Assembly: GCF_003031675.1 (NCBI RefSeq)
Contig: NZ_PYWX01000039.1
Location: 34,859 to 98,858 of the forward strand
Direction: 5' to 3'
Length of the DNA: 64,000 nucleotides
Source: Pseudomonas palleroniana
Lineage (GTDB): Bacteria > Pseudomonadota > Gammaproteobacteria > Pseudomonadales > Pseudomonadaceae
The notes beneath the pieces were generated by a model that was not told the DNA's origin, did not search any database, and saw only the letters and a program-made list of their open reading frames with translations. Positions 25,088-35,882 of the stretch are shown here, piece by piece. Position 1 is the first letter of the stretch. Each line of letters begins with the position of its first letter. The translations under genes were made by a program, and so were the position numbers.

Positions 25088-26212
25088 ATGAAAGCTGCCT
25101 TGTTTCCCCTGGGTTTTCTGCTGCTGAGCGCCAGTGCGTTGGGCGCGGAGGAATGCCAACTGAACCTGAGCGAAAACCGCCTGGATTTCGGCTTGATGAA
25201 CCGCGCCCTCGCCCTTGTCCCAAGCGGTGAGCGGCTACTGGGTGAGCGCCGCACAAGGCTCACCCTGAACTGCCCGCAGCCGACGGACATGAGCGTGTTT
25301 TATCGTGGCCTCGGCGCGGGTGTGGAGCGGTTTCGCTTCACCGAGCGTGGCAGCTACGGCCTGACAGCCAGCGATGCCGTGCTCGATGGCCAGGCGGTGG
25401 AGCTGGGTTTATCGGCAGGGCCAGGCCAGCCCGCCGTAACAGTCGCCACGGCCCTGGCTTGGCGCCCGGAACACGGCATAGTGCCAATGCGCGGCGGCAT
25501 GCCCGTAACCGGGCGCAGCCTGTCGGTGCAAATCGACGCCAGCGCCTGGGCCCGTGAAGAGGCCTCCCGCGTGCGTGAAGCCGTCACCTGGGAAACCAGC
25601 GGGCTGTTCGACGCCCGCGGCGCCGGGCGGTCGCGGGAGGTCAGCCTGCTTGCACAGTTTGCCCCGGCCGCCTGTACCCCGAGCCTGTCCAACGGCGGCA
25701 ATGTGAACCTGGGCAAACTGTCGGTCATTGACCTCAATCAGCATCAGGAAACACCGCTGGCCCCGCGCACAGTGGTGCTGAACGTCACGTGCGACGCCCC
25801 GACCGCCTTCGCCATGCGCATGCAGGACAACCGCCAGGGCTCGGCCACCGGCGTGGCCGACGACAGCACCTACGGCCTTGGGCTGGACGCCCGGCAACAG
25901 AAGATCGGCCGCTACCGGCTGACCTTCGACCCATCGCAGATGACCGCCGATAACGTCGCTCAACTCTACCGAACCGACTCCGCCACCGGGTCCCAGCCGT
26001 GGAGCAGCGCCAGTGCAACCCCACTGCCGATTGCAGCCAACCGATACCTGGGGTTCGCCGCCCAGGCCGGCAGCGTCGGCGGCCCCATCGCCATTCAAAA
26101 CCTCAACGCCACGCTGAACCTCGAAGCGGTACTCGCGCCCCTGGGCTCCCTGGACCTGGGCAGCGAAGTGCATCTCGACGGCTCGGCCACCCTCGAAATC
26201 AACTACCTCTAG
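25088..26212 (+). CDS. Two-domain DUF1120 protein, probable tip adhesin
   Basis: A 374-residue exported protein. The signal peptide ends at LGAE. Residues about 20-190 form a separate domain (CQLNLSENRLDFGLMNRALA through LSVQIDASAW) with two cysteines. Residues about 195-374 are a full DUF1120 domain (AACTPSLSNGGNVNLGKL, DNRQGSA, YGLGLD, DGSATLEINYL). An extra N-terminal domain on one subunit, encoded beside the usher, is the usual layout of a chaperone-usher tip adhesin. GAGGA is 8 bases before the ATG at 25088; an ATG at 25073 overlaps the usher stop. The ligand is unknown. Confidence 0.82.
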   Translation: MKAALFPLGFLLLSASALGAEECQLNLSENRLDFGLMNRALALVPSGERLLGERRTRLTLNCPQPTDMSVFYRGLGAGVERFRFTERGSYGLTASDAVLDGQAVELGLSAGPGQPAVTVATALAWRPEHGIVPMRGGMPVTGRSLSVQIDASAWAREEASRVREAVTWETSGLFDARGAGRSREVSLLAQFAPAACTPSLSNGGNVNLGKLSVIDLNQHQETPLAPRTVVLNVTCDAPTAFAMRMQDNRQGSATGVADDSTYGLGLDARQQKIGRYRLTFDPSQMTADNVAQLYRTDSATGSQPWSSASATPLPIAANRYLGFAAQAGSVGGPIAIQNLNATLNLEAVLAPLGSLDLGSEVHLDGSATLEINYL

Positions 26213-26223
26213 AGGAGCACCCC

Positions 26224-26874
26224 ATGAACGCCTACCTGATACCCATCGCGGCCTTGACGTTGCTGGGCACCTACACCTTGGCCAACGCCGCGTCCACCGT
26301 CGAACTGACCGTCACCGGCTTGATCACGCCCATGGCCTGCACGCCGCTGCTGCCTGGGGGTGGCCTGGTCGACTTCGGCAAGATTTCGCAAAAGGACCTG
26401 AACCAGGCGACCGGTACCCGCCTGCCCCTCAAGTACCTGACCCTGACGGTGAACTGCAACGCCCCTGGCCGCTATGCCCTGCGCATGCGCGATAACCGCG
26501 ACGGCACGGCCCACGTCAACAGCGAGATTTACTACGGGCTGGGGCTGGACAACAGTGGCGGCAAGATCGGAGTGTATTCGGTGAGCTTCGATCCCAAGCA
26601 AACCGTGGTCGATGACCTGCCGCAGATCTACGGCACCGAATCGACCACAGGCGGTGTGGCGTGGCGCACCGCCAACAGCAACCCGATCGATATCGGCTCG
26701 CGCAGCCTGCTGGGCTTCACCGACGTGCTCGGCAGCGTGGCCGGCCCGTCAGCGATCCAGAACCTGAGCACCACCTTGAAGCTCGAGGCGGTGATCAATG
26801 CCAAACAAAACCTGGACCTGAGCACGGAAACGCCGATGGATGGATCAGCCACGCTGGAGGTGGTCTACCTCTAG
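26224..26874 (+). CDS. DUF1120 fimbrial-type subunit G
   Basis: A 216-residue exported protein, last gene of the operon, 11 bp after the adhesin gene. The signal peptide ends at ANAA. The mature part starts STVELTVTGLITPMACTP, then VDFGKI, the second cysteine in VNC, DNRDGTA, YGLGLD and the end DGSATLEVVYL. It is most like the C-terminal domain of the adhesin (shared IGxYxxxFDP, LYRTDS/IYGTES and GPxAIQNLxxTLxLEAV), so the two probably arose by duplication. GAGGAG precedes the start. Confidence 0.87.
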   Translation: MNAYLIPIAALTLLGTYTLANAASTVELTVTGLITPMACTPLLPGGGLVDFGKISQKDLNQATGTRLPLKYLTLTVNCNAPGRYALRMRDNRDGTAHVNSEIYYGLGLDNSGGKIGVYSVSFDPKQTVVDDLPQIYGTESTTGGVAWRTANSNPIDIGSRSLLGFTDVLGSVAGPSAIQNLSTTLKLEAVINAKQNLDLSTETPMDGSATLEVVYL

Positions 26875-26984
26875 GCCCATGGGTATCTACACGAACGGTG
26901 GCCCTAATGCGCTGTTTGCTGTGTTTTTGATCTTAGTCGCCCCGTTAAACCACGCTGGCCGAACGCAGGCTTGAATCCGTGGGT

Positions 26985-27036
26985 AACCCGGCAGGACGCC
27001 GGGTTAGCCGCCACGGGAGCAAGCTCCCTCGCCACA
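26985..27036. repeat. Hairpin plus single REP
   Basis: AACCCGGC-AGGAC-GCCGGGTT (26985-27005) is a perfect 8-bp stem. It is followed by a lone REP of the variant type, CGGGAGCAAGCTCCCTCGCC (27014-27036). They lie between the convergent fimbrial operon and MFS gene and may serve as terminator, though no U-tract follows the stem. Confidence 0.65.
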
Positions 27037-27066
27037 GGCTTCAACTTAGCACCGCAAGCCCATGCT

Positions 27067-28338
27067 CTAGGCGTCAACCCTCTCACTGCGCACGTCCACA
27101 TACAACGCCCGGCCGGCGCCCACGCCGGCGGCAATGGCGCCGAGCCCGAGTGCTGCGAAAATCCAGCCCACGGCGGCCCAGCCGCCGGTCCAGTCATGTA
27201 CCAGGCCGACGGCGAACGGGCCCATGGAAGCCAGGGTGTATCCGATACCCTGGGCCATGCTCGACAGGTTGGCCGCCACATGCGCATCACGCGAGCGCAG
27301 CACGATCAAGGTCAATGCCAGGCTGAAAGTGCCGCCCTGCCCGAGCCCCAGCAGAATGGCCCAGCCCCACAGCCCGTCGAGGGGTGCATACAGGCAACCG
27401 AACAGGCCGCCGAGGGTCAGCACCATCACCACCACGATGGCCAGGCGCTGGTCCTTGCCGCGTGTGGCCAGCCACGGTGCGGCAAGGGAGCTGATCAATT
27501 GCACGATGATGGAGCCCGACAGCGCCAACCCCGCTTCGGTGGCACTCAGGCCACGGCCGATCAGGATCGACGGCAACCAGCCAAACACGATGTACGCCAG
27601 GGAGGATTGCAGGCCCATGTACAAGGTGACTTGCCAGGCCAGTGGATCGCGCAACAAACCGCTCACCCGATAAGCCATCCGATGGGCACCATGCTTCTGA
27701 CCGACCTGCGGCAGCCAGCACAGTGCGGCCAGCAACGCCGGCAGAATCCAGAAGCCCAGCCCGATGCTCCAGCGCTCACCAAAGTGCTGGCTGAGCGGCA
27801 CCGTGGCCCCAGCCGCCAGCGCCGCCCCCAGACACAGGGCCATGGTGTAGACACCGGTCATGGCACCCGCCTGCCGGGCAAAATCACGCTTGACGATGCC
27901 CGGCAACAACACGCCGATGATGCCGATACTTGCGCCGGCGACCAGGCTACCGGCGAACAACCCCACTTCACCCAGCGAACTGCGCAGCAGGATGCCCGCA
28001 GCCAGCATCAGCAAGACACCCAGCACCACGCGCTCGGCGCCGAAGCGGCGGGCCAGGATCGGTGCGGTGGGGGCAAACAGCCCCAGGCATAACACCGGCA
28101 AGGTCGTCAGCAACCCCGCCTTGGCCGCCGACAACCCAAGGCTTGCGGACACGTCATTGAGCAATGGCGACAGGCTCGACAGCGCCGGGCGCAGGTTCAA
28201 CGCCACCAGCACCAGGCCCAGCAGCAACAGCCAGGGGCGACTCACTGGCGGGTGGCTGTTTTGCACCACCTCATCGTCGGCTTCGGCATCGATCAACAGT
28301 TCTTCGAGTTCGCTGGGGCGCTGGGTTTCAGGGTTCAT
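27067..28338 (-). CDS. MFS transporter, CynX/NimT family
   Basis: A 423-residue inner-membrane transporter with twelve helices. After a hydrophilic N-terminal tail of about 35 residues comes VALNLRPALSSLSPLL, the CynX/NimT signature in helix 1. Later are APILARRFGAERVVLG (loop 2-3) and SIGIIGVLLPGIVKRDF. Members carry cyanate, 2-nitroimidazole or other small anions; the substrate here is unknown. The gene start overlaps the 3' end of the FadR-type regulator by 11 bp, so the two form one unit and the regulator probably controls its own transporter. Confidence 0.88.
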   Translation of the reverse strand: MNPETQRPSELEELLIDAEADDEVVQNSHPPVSRPWLLLLGLVLVALNLRPALSSLSPLLNDVSASLGLSAAKAGLLTTLPVLCLGLFAPTAPILARRFGAERVVLGVLLMLAAGILLRSSLGEVGLFAGSLVAGASIGIIGVLLPGIVKRDFARQAGAMTGVYTMALCLGAALAAGATVPLSQHFGERWSIGLGFWILPALLAALCWLPQVGQKHGAHRMAYRVSGLLRDPLAWQVTLYMGLQSSLAYIVFGWLPSILIGRGLSATEAGLALSGSIIVQLISSLAAPWLATRGKDQRLAIVVVMVLTLGGLFGCLYAPLDGLWGWAILLGLGQGGTFSLALTLIVLRSRDAHVAANLSSMAQGIGYTLASMGPFAVGLVHDWTGGWAAVGWIFAALGLGAIAAGVGAGRALYVDVRSERVDA

Positions 28339-28987
28339 TGATCAACTGCCGGCAGAGGGATTTGGCACGTTCCGGGTCTTGGTGTTCCACGGCGTCGAGC
28401 AGGGCGACATGCAGATCGAACACCGCCTGGCGACGCGGCGAAATATTCAGGGTCTGGCGCAATTGCGCGCTGACGATGGCGGAAAAGTACTGGTACAACT
28501 CGCTCAGCGCAGGGTTATGCGCGGCGTCCACCAGGCGCGTGTGAAACACCAGGTCGGCGCTGATATAAGCCTCCAAGTCGCCGTGGTACAACATGGCGCT
28601 GGCTTCGAGCGCCGTACGCAGGCCGTTGAGGTCCTCTTCGGTACGACGCACCGCCGCCAGGCTGACGGCCTCCACCTCGAGAATCTGCCGCGTTTCCTGC
28701 GCCTGCCCCAGGGTGCAATGGGACAACGCACGCATCGTCCCCAGTGGGTCGGTCATCGAGCGCAGATAACTGCCGTCGCCCTGACGGATATCGATCAGCC
28801 CGGAAAACGCCAAGACACGCATGGCTTCGCGCACGGTATTGCGGCTGATACCCAGCTCAGCGGACAACTCAGGCTCGGTGGGCAACCGCTCACCCACGGC
28901 CCAGACGCCTTGGCTGATGCGCAGGCGCAATTGCTCAAGGGCCTGATCGACCAGGGAGCGTTTGATCAGAGGGGCGATGTCAGTCAT
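28328..28987 (-). CDS. FadR/GntR-family transcriptional regulator (FCD domain)
   Basis: A 219-residue regulator. The winged helix has GERLPTEPELSAELGISRNT and VREAMRVLAFSGLIDIRQGDG. The FCD effector domain has RQILEVEAVSLAAVRR, FHTRLVDAAHNP and the histidine near FDLHVALLDAVEHQD, the metal/effector site residues of this class. It is the promoter-proximal gene of a two-gene unit with the CynX-type transporter, so it probably senses the transported compound. The ATG at 28987 is preferred to an in-frame one 21 bp upstream because it begins at the family N-terminus. Confidence 0.88.
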   Translation of the reverse strand: MTDIAPLIKRSLVDQALEQLRLRISQGVWAVGERLPTEPELSAELGISRNTVREAMRVLAFSGLIDIRQGDGSYLRSMTDPLGTMRALSHCTLGQAQETRQILEVEAVSLAAVRRTEEDLNGLRTALEASAMLYHGDLEAYISADLVFHTRLVDAAHNPALSELYQYFSAIVSAQLRQTLNISPRRQAVFDLHVALLDAVEHQDPERAKSLCRQLINEP

Positions 28988-29011
28988 GGGATCTGCGCTT
29001 TCGTCCAATCA

Positions 29012-29028
29012 TAGGATGAATTTTCCTA
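29012..29028. promoter_or_regulatory. Possible operator of the FadR-type regulator
   Basis: TAGGA-N7-TCCTA is a palindrome 25 bp upstream of the regulator's start. GntR-type proteins bind short palindromes in such a position and often control themselves. It is tentative. Confidence 0.4.
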
Positions 29029-29083
29029 CAGCGTATTCAGAGTTGCCTACAAAGGCAACGCTCCAGGTTTTCAGTCAGGCAAA

Positions 29084-29112
29084 AATAAACCCGGCACCAG
29101 GCCGGGTTTATT
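29084..29112 (-). terminator. Terminator of the aap operon
   Basis: Read on the minus strand after aapP: a stem AAACCCGGC / GCCGGGTTT with a five-base loop, then TATTTTT. It begins 15 bp after the aapP stop. Confidence 0.85.
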
Positions 29113-29126
29113 CATTCAAACATTGA

Positions 29127-29891
29127 TCAATGCAAAATCTGACTCAAGAACAACTTGGTCCGATCATTCTGCGGGTTGTCGAAGAAGTCATTCGGCGCCG
29201 CCTGTTCCACGATCTCGCCCTTGTCCATGAAGATCACGCGGTTGGCCACGGTGCGGGCAAAGCCCATTTCGTGGGTCACGCACAACATGGTCATGCCGTC
29301 TTCGGCCAGGCCGATCATGGTGTCCAGCACTTCCTTCACCATTTCCGGGTCGAGCGCCGAGGTCGGCTCATCGAACAACATGATCTTGGGCTTCATGCAC
29401 AGGGCACGGGCGATGGCCACACGCTGTTGCTGGCCGCCGGACAGTTGCCCTGGAAACTTGTGGGCCTGCTCCGGAATACGCACGCGCTCAAGGTAGTGCA
29501 TGGCGATTTCTTCGGCCTTGCGCTTGGGCATCTTGCGTACCCACATTGGCGCCAGCGTGCAGTTCTGCAAGATGGTCAGGTGCGGAAACAGGTTGAAGTG
29601 CTGGAACACCATACCGACTTCACGGCGGATCGCTTCGATCTGCTTGAGGTCGTTGGTCAGCTCCACGCCGTCGACCACAATACGGCCCTGCTGGTGTTCT
29701 TCCAGGCGGTTGAGGCAGCGGATGGTGGTGGACTTGCCCGAACCCGACGGGCCGCACAGCACGATACGCTCGCCCTGCTTGACGTTGAGGTTGATGTCTT
29801 TCAGCACGTGGAACTGGCCGTACCACTTGTTGACGCCCTGCATCTGGATAATGCCTTCAGGGCCCACAGGCTTTTTGATTGCTTCGCTCAT
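29127..29891 (-). CDS. aapP: General L-amino acid ABC transporter, ATPase
   Basis: A 254-residue ATPase that powers the Aap importer. Walker A is [10 protein letters not shown] (residues 46-55). The signature [15 protein letters not shown] and Walker [15 protein letters not shown] follow, with the switch histidine in CVTHEMG. It is the last gene of aapJQMP, 10 bp after aapM, with a terminator behind it. The start at 29891 matches the family; the upstream in-frame extension overlaps aapM and is not needed. Confidence 0.94.
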   Translation of the reverse strand: MSEAIKKPVGPEGIIQMQGVNKWYGQFHVLKDINLNVKQGERIVLCGPSGSGKSTTIRCLNRLEEHQQGRIVVDGVELTNDLKQIEAIRREVGMVFQHFNLFPHLTILQNCTLAPMWVRKMPKRKAEEIAMHYLERVRIPEQAHKFPGQLSGGQQQRVAIARALCMKPKIMLFDEPTSALDPEMVKEVLDTMIGLAEDGMTMLCVTHEMGFARTVANRVIFMDKGEIVEQAAPNDFFDNPQNDRTKLFLSQILH

Positions 29892-29901
29892 AAAAGAACT
29901 C

Positions 29902-30999
29902 CTAACGCTTGTGGCCTGTGTCGAGCTTGCGTTCCAGATGCATGGAATAGCGCGACATACCAAAACAGAAAATCCAGAACACCAGGGCGGCGAACACGTA
30001 GCCTTCGGTGGCCATGCCCAGCCATTTCGGGTCGGCGGCGGCTTGCTTGACGCTGTTGAGCAGGTCGAACAAACCGATGATGATCACCAGGCTGGTGTCC
30101 TTGAACAGCGCGATAAACGTGTTGACGATGCCCGGGATCACCAGCTTCAAGGCTTGGGGCAGAATCACCAGGCCCATGCTGCGCCAGTACCCCAGGCCCA
30201 TCGCCGCGGCCGCTTCGTATTGCCCCTTGGGAATGGCCTGCAAACCGCCACGCACCACTTCGGCCACGTAGGCCGACTGGAACAGGATCACGCCGATCAG
30301 CGCCCGTAGCAGCTTGTCGAAGTTCATGCCCTCGGGCAGGAACAGCGGCAGCATCACCGAGGACATGAACAACACCGTGATCAACGGCACGCCGCGCCAG
30401 AACTCGATGAAGGTCACGCAGACCACACGAATCGCCGGCAGGTTCGAACGCCGCCCCAGCGCCAGCACGATACCCAGCGGCAACGCGCCGGCGATACCGA
30501 CGGTGGCGATCACCAGGGTCAGCATCAGGCCGCCCCACTGGCTGGTCGCCACGTTGGTCAGGCCGAAGATGCCGCCATGCAACAGGCAGTAGGCAATGAT
30601 CGGGTACAGCACCAGGAAGCTCAGGCCGTAGATCGCCTTGCGCTGGAAACGCGAGATGAACAACGGCGCCACGCCCACGACGGCCAACCATACGGTCAGG
30701 TCCACTCGCCAGCGCAGATCGGCGGGATAATAGCCGTACATGAACTGCCCGAAACGCTGTTGGATAAACACCCAACAGGCGCCCTCCTTCGTACAGTCGG
30801 CACGGGTAGTGCCGACCCAGTTGGCGTCCAGAATCGCCCAATGCAGAATCGGTGGCACCACCAGGTACACCAGGTAGATCGCCAGCAAGGTCAGCAGGGT
30901 GTTGAGCCAACTGGAAAACAGGTTGGCGCGCATCCAGGCCACCGGGCCGAAGACTTTGTTCGGCGGCGGCATGTCAGGTTTGAAAGTATGAGAACTCAT
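29902..30999 (-). CDS. aapM: General L-amino acid ABC transporter, permease AapM
   Basis: A 365-residue inner-membrane permease of the HisM/GlnP type. There is a first helix near residue 30, then a periplasmic loop with [16 protein letters not shown], then the core with [16 protein letters not shown] and the EAA loop [21 protein letters not shown]. It pairs with AapQ to form the channel. It starts 10 bp after the aapQ stop. Confidence 0.94.
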   Translation of the reverse strand: MSSHTFKPDMPPPNKVFGPVAWMRANLFSSWLNTLLTLLAIYLVYLVVPPILHWAILDANWVGTTRADCTKEGACWVFIQQRFGQFMYGYYPADLRWRVDLTVWLAVVGVAPLFISRFQRKAIYGLSFLVLYPIIAYCLLHGGIFGLTNVATSQWGGLMLTLVIATVGIAGALPLGIVLALGRRSNLPAIRVVCVTFIEFWRGVPLITVLFMSSVMLPLFLPEGMNFDKLLRALIGVILFQSAYVAEVVRGGLQAIPKGQYEAAAAMGLGYWRSMGLVILPQALKLVIPGIVNTFIALFKDTSLVIIIGLFDLLNSVKQAAADPKWLGMATEGYVFAALVFWIFCFGMSRYSMHLERKLDTGHKR

Positions 31000-31009
31000 G
31001 GGCGTTTCC

Positions 31010-32191
31010 TCACCGCTCGATCAGCGCAATGCGCTTGTTGTACCAGTTCATCAGCAGGGAAATGCTGATGCTGATCGCCAGGTACACGCTCATGGTGATA
31101 GCAATGACTTCGATCGCCTGGCCGGTCTGGTTGAGCACCGTGCCGGCAAACAGCGAAACCATTTCCGGGTAACCGATACCGGCGGCCAACGACGAGTTTT
31201 TCGCCAGGTTCAAGTATTGGCTGGTCAGCGGCGGAATGATCACCCGCAGGGCTTGCGGGATGATGACCTTGCGCAGCGTCGGCCCCGGGCGCAAACCCAG
31301 GGAGCGCGCGGCTTCGGTCTGGCCGTGGCTGACGGACTTGATGCCCGAACGCACGATCTCGGCGATGAACGCTGCCGTATAGACGGTCAATGCCAGGGTC
31401 AGGGCCAACAGCTCGGGAATCAGGACCCAACCGCCGACAAAGTTGAAGCCTGCCAGCTTCGGCATTTCCCAATGCAGTGGGGCGCCGAAAACCAGCGTGC
31501 ACAACGTCGGGATCAGCACCAGCAGCGCAAGCCCCGCCCAGAACTTGTGGAACGGCTCACCAGTGGCTTCGAAACGTTTATTGGCCCAGCGCGTCATCAG
31601 CACAATTGCGACGATCGCCACCACCACGCTGACCACAAACGGCCAGAAACCCTGCGCCATCAACGCCGCCGGCATGTTCAGGCCGCGACTGCTGACAAAG
31701 AAGGTATCGCCGAAGTTGTGGCTGTTACGCGGCCCCGGCATGGTCAGGAACACCGCGAAATACCAGAACAGGATTTGCAGCAGCGGCGGTATGTTGCGGA
31801 ACACTTCCACGTACACCGTCGCCAGCTTGTTGATCATCCAGTTCGGCGACAGTCGCGCCACGCCGATGATGAAACCGAGCAGGGTCGCCAGGACCACGCC
31901 GATCACGGTCACCAGCAAGGTGTTGAGCAAGCCGATCACGAACACTCGGGCATAACTGTCCGATTCGGTGTAGTCGATCAGGTGCTGCGCGATACCGAAG
32001 CCGGCACTGCGCTCAAGAAACTCGAACCCCGAGGTGATGCCCCGGTGTTGAAGGTTGGTCTGGGTATTGTTGAAGAGGTACCAGCCCAGCGAGACCACCG
32101 CCACAATCGTGATGATCTGGAAGAGCCACGCACGCACTTTGGGATCGCTGAAGCTGAGCTTCTGCTTGGGTGCGCCGATTTGATTTTGCAT
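31010..32191 (-). CDS. aapQ: General L-amino acid ABC transporter, permease AapQ
   Basis: A 393-residue inner-membrane permease with about eight helices. It has the long periplasmic insert between helices typical of AapQ (residues about 55-90, HRGITSGFEFLERSAGFG). VEVFRNIPPLLQILFWYF and the EAA loop QTEAARSLGLRPGPTLRKVI come later. It is the second gene of the operon. A strong hairpin separates it from aapJ and probably lowers its expression relative to the binding protein. Confidence 0.94.
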   Translation of the reverse strand: MQNQIGAPKQKLSFSDPKVRAWLFQIITIVAVVSLGWYLFNNTQTNLQHRGITSGFEFLERSAGFGIAQHLIDYTESDSYARVFVIGLLNTLLVTVIGVVLATLLGFIIGVARLSPNWMINKLATVYVEVFRNIPPLLQILFWYFAVFLTMPGPRNSHNFGDTFFVSSRGLNMPAALMAQGFWPFVVSVVVAIVAIVLMTRWANKRFEATGEPFHKFWAGLALLVLIPTLCTLVFGAPLHWEMPKLAGFNFVGGWVLIPELLALTLALTVYTAAFIAEIVRSGIKSVSHGQTEAARSLGLRPGPTLRKVIIPQALRVIIPPLTSQYLNLAKNSSLAAGIGYPEMVSLFAGTVLNQTGQAIEVIAITMSVYLAISISISLLMNWYNKRIALIER

Positions 32192-32222
32192 GAAGTGCCC
32201 CGGAAATAATGGAACAGAACAT

Positions 32223-32247
32223 CACCCGGTGGTTGGCCCACCGGGTG
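32223..32247 (-). promoter_or_regulatory. Intercistronic hairpin between aapJ and aapQ
   Basis: CACCCGGTGG-TTGGC-CCACCGGGTG, a perfect 10-bp stem 16 bp after the aapJ stop. With no U-tract following, it is more likely a stabiliser of the aapJ transcript or a leaky attenuator than a full terminator. Confidence 0.7.
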
Positions 32248-32263
32248 ACAGAACCATCAGCGA

Positions 32264-33295
32264 TCAGCGCACTGGGGGTGCGTATTGAATGCCGCCGTTG
32301 TTCCACAGCGCGTTCAGGCCACGGTCGATTTCCAGCGGAGTGCTCTTGCCGAGGTTTTTCTCGAACACTTCACCGTAGTTACCGACTTGCTTGACGATCT
32401 GTACGACCCAATCTTTCTTCACTTTCAGGTCTTTGCCGTATTCGCCGTCGGCACCGAGCAGACGTGCAACGTCCGGGTTCTTGGTGGACTTGGCTTCAGC
32501 TTCAACGTTTTTCGAAGTGATACCGGCTTCTTCAGCATTGAGCATGGCGTAGCCTACCCAGCGCACGATGGCCAGCCACTCGTCGTCGCCGTTACGTACG
32601 ACTGGGCCCAGTGGCTCTTTGGAAATGGTTTCCGGCAGTACCGAGTAATCCTTCGGCGAGGCCAGCTTGCTGCGTTGGGCGAACAGCTGGGACTTGTCGG
32701 AGGTCAACACGTCGCAACGGCCGGATTCCAGCGATTTGGCGCTTTCATCGGAGGTATCGAAGGTGATCGGGGTGTATTTGAGGTTGTTGGCGCGGAAGTA
32801 ATCGGAAACGTTCAGCTCGGTGGTGGTACCGGCCTGGATGCAGATGGTTGCACCGTCCAGTTCCTTGGCACTTTTCACGCCCAGCTTGTTGTTCACCAGG
32901 AAGCCGACACCATCATAGTAGGTGATGAAGCCCGGGAATTTCAGGCCCATGCCCGCATCGCGGGAACTGGTCATGGTGGTGTTACGGGACAGGATGTCGA
33001 CTTCGCCGGATTGCAGCGCGGTGAAACGCTCCTTGGCATTCAACTGGCTGAATTTGACCTTGGTGGCGTCGCCGAAAACGGCAGCGGCCACAGCACGGCA
33101 CACGTCAGCGTCGATCCCGAGGATCTTGCCGCTGGCATCCGGCACCGAGAAACCCGGCAGGCCGTCACTCACACCACATTGCACAAAGCCTTTCTTCTGC
33201 ACGGCGTCCAGGGTAGCGCCGGCTTGGGCAAAACCACTGACACCCAATACAGCGGCCGCGGTGACGATGGCCAGGGTGGATTTCAATACCTTCAT
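32264..33295 (-). CDS. aapJ: General L-amino acid ABC transporter, periplasmic binding protein
   Basis: A 343-residue periplasmic protein that captures L-amino acids (Asp, Glu and others by family). A signal peptide ends at GFAQA. The mature part has CGVSDGLPGFSVPDASGKILG and DADVCRAVAAAVFGD, SRNTTMTSSRD, and the cysteine pair around QCGVS and DVCRA, the AapJ/BztA pattern. It is the first gene of the operon, followed by a hairpin that should keep its product in excess. No clear sigma-54 or other promoter box was found upstream. Confidence 0.95.
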   Translation of the reverse strand: MKVLKSTLAIVTAAAVLGVSGFAQAGATLDAVQKKGFVQCGVSDGLPGFSVPDASGKILGIDADVCRAVAAAVFGDATKVKFSQLNAKERFTALQSGEVDILSRNTTMTSSRDAGMGLKFPGFITYYDGVGFLVNNKLGVKSAKELDGATICIQAGTTTELNVSDYFRANNLKYTPITFDTSDESAKSLESGRCDVLTSDKSQLFAQRSKLASPKDYSVLPETISKEPLGPVVRNGDDEWLAIVRWVGYAMLNAEEAGITSKNVEAEAKSTKNPDVARLLGADGEYGKDLKVKKDWVVQIVKQVGNYGEVFEKNLGKSTPLEIDRGLNALWNNGGIQYAPPVR

Positions 33296-34297
<1,002 letters not shown>

Positions 34298-34400
34298 AAA
34301 GCATTGCTTTATGTAGCCGCATGACAGACGCACTACGCCGCGCCCGTTTCTTGCATTACACTGGCCGGCGTACATTCCTTAACCAATTAATGAGATCACC

Positions 34401-35864
34401 GTGCTCAAAGCACTCAAGAAGATGTTCGGCAAAAGCGAGGCTGAGCCGCTCGCGCCAGTTTCCAGTGCCCCTGCCCCCACGTCCGGCAGCCGCAATGACG
34501 GTAAACAGCCCGGCCGGACCGCACCTGCCGCCCAGCCGAAAAAGCCAGCGGCAAAGCCGGCCGAACAGGCAAAACCGCTCGAGGCCACGCCTGCGCCCGT
34601 CGCGCCCAAGCCACGTCGCGAACGTGCGCCCAAACCGCCGGTCACTCCGTGGAAACTCGAAGACTTCGTCGTCGAGCCCCAGGAAGGCAAGACGCGCTTC
34701 CACGATTTCAAGCTCGCCCCGGAACTGATGCACGCCATCCAGGACCTGGGCTTCCCGTACTGCACGCCGATCCAGGCGCAAGTCCTGGGTTTCACCCTGG
34801 CCGGCAAAGACGCCATCGGTCGTGCGCAGACCGGCACCGGCAAGACCGCTGCGTTCCTGATCTCGATCATCACCCAGTTGCTGCAGACGCCACCGCCCAA
34901 AGAACGCTACATGGGTGAACCACGCGCCCTGATCATTGCCCCGACCCGGGAGCTGGTCGTGCAGATCGCCAAGGACGCCGCCGACCTGACCAAGTACACC
35001 GGCCTCAACGTGATGACCTTCGTGGGCGGCATGGACTTCGACAAGCAGCTCAAGCAGCTCGAAGCCCGCCACTGCGACATCCTGGTGGCCACTCCGGGCC
35101 GCCTGCTGGACTTCAACCAGCGCGGCGACGTGCACCTGGACATGGTCGAAGTGATGGTGCTGGACGAAGCCGACCGCATGCTCGACATGGGTTTCATCCC
35201 GCAGGTCCGTCAGATCATTCGCCAGACCCCACCGAAAACCGAGCGTCAGACCCTGCTGTTCTCCGCGACCTTCACCGACGACGTGATGAACCTCGCCAAG
35301 CAATGGACCACCGACCCGTCCATCGTCGAGATCGAAGCCGAAAACGTTGCCAGCGAAAACGTCGAACAGCACATCTACGCCGTAGCCGGTGCCGACAAGT
35401 ACAAACTGCTCTACAACCTGGTCAACGACAACGGCTGGGAACGCGTGATGGTGTTTGCCAACCGCAAGGACGAAGTTCGCCGCATCGAGGAACGCCTGGT
35501 GCGTGATGGCGTCAACGCCGCGCAGCTGTCGGGCGACGTGCCGCAACACAAGCGTATCAAGACCCTGGAAGGCTTTCGCGAGGGCAAGATCCGCGTGCTG
35601 GTGGCCACCGACGTGGCGGGCCGCGGGATTCATATCGACGGAATCAGCCACGTGATCAACTTCACCCTGCCGGAAGTACCGGACGACTACGTGCACCGCA
35701 TTGGCCGTACCGGCCGTGCCGGCGCGGCGGGTGTGTCGATCAGCTTCGCAGGGGAAGATGACTCGTATCAGCTACCGTCGATCGAGGCGCTGCTGGGCCG
35801 CAAGATCAGCTGCGAAACACCGCCGACGCACCTGCTGCGCCCGGTTGAACGCAAACGCCCATAA
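34401..35864 (+). CDS. rhlB: ATP-dependent RNA helicase RhlB
   Basis: A 487-residue DEAD-box RNA helicase, in gamma-proteobacteria part of the RNase E degradosome. It starts at GTG. A low-complexity Ala/Pro/Lys tail fills residues 15-85. The helicase core follows: AQTGTGKT (142-149), [13 protein letters not shown] (255-258), SAT, and [10 protein letters not shown] near the end. Pseudomonas RhlB proteins have this longer N-terminal tail. Its 3' end has been partly copied twice, together with a REPIN, into the downstream spacer. Confidence 0.93.
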   Translation: MLKALKKMFGKSEAEPLAPVSSAPAPTSGSRNDGKQPGRTAPAAQPKKPAAKPAEQAKPLEATPAPVAPKPRRERAPKPPVTPWKLEDFVVEPQEGKTRFHDFKLAPELMHAIQDLGFPYCTPIQAQVLGFTLAGKDAIGRAQTGTGKTAAFLISIITQLLQTPPPKERYMGEPRALIIAPTRELVVQIAKDAADLTKYTGLNVMTFVGGMDFDKQLKQLEARHCDILVATPGRLLDFNQRGDVHLDMVEVMVLDEADRMLDMGFIPQVRQIIRQTPPKTERQTLLFSATFTDDVMNLAKQWTTDPSIVEIEAENVASENVEQHIYAVAGADKYKLLYNLVNDNGWERVMVFANRKDEVRRIEERLVRDGVNAAQLSGDVPQHKRIKTLEGFREGKIRVLVATDVAGRGIHIDGISHVINFTLPEVPDDYVHRIGRTGRAGAAGVSISFAGEDDSYQLPSIEALLGRKISCETPPTHLLRPVERKRP

Positions 35865-35882
35865 AGCTGGATGCAGTAAAAA

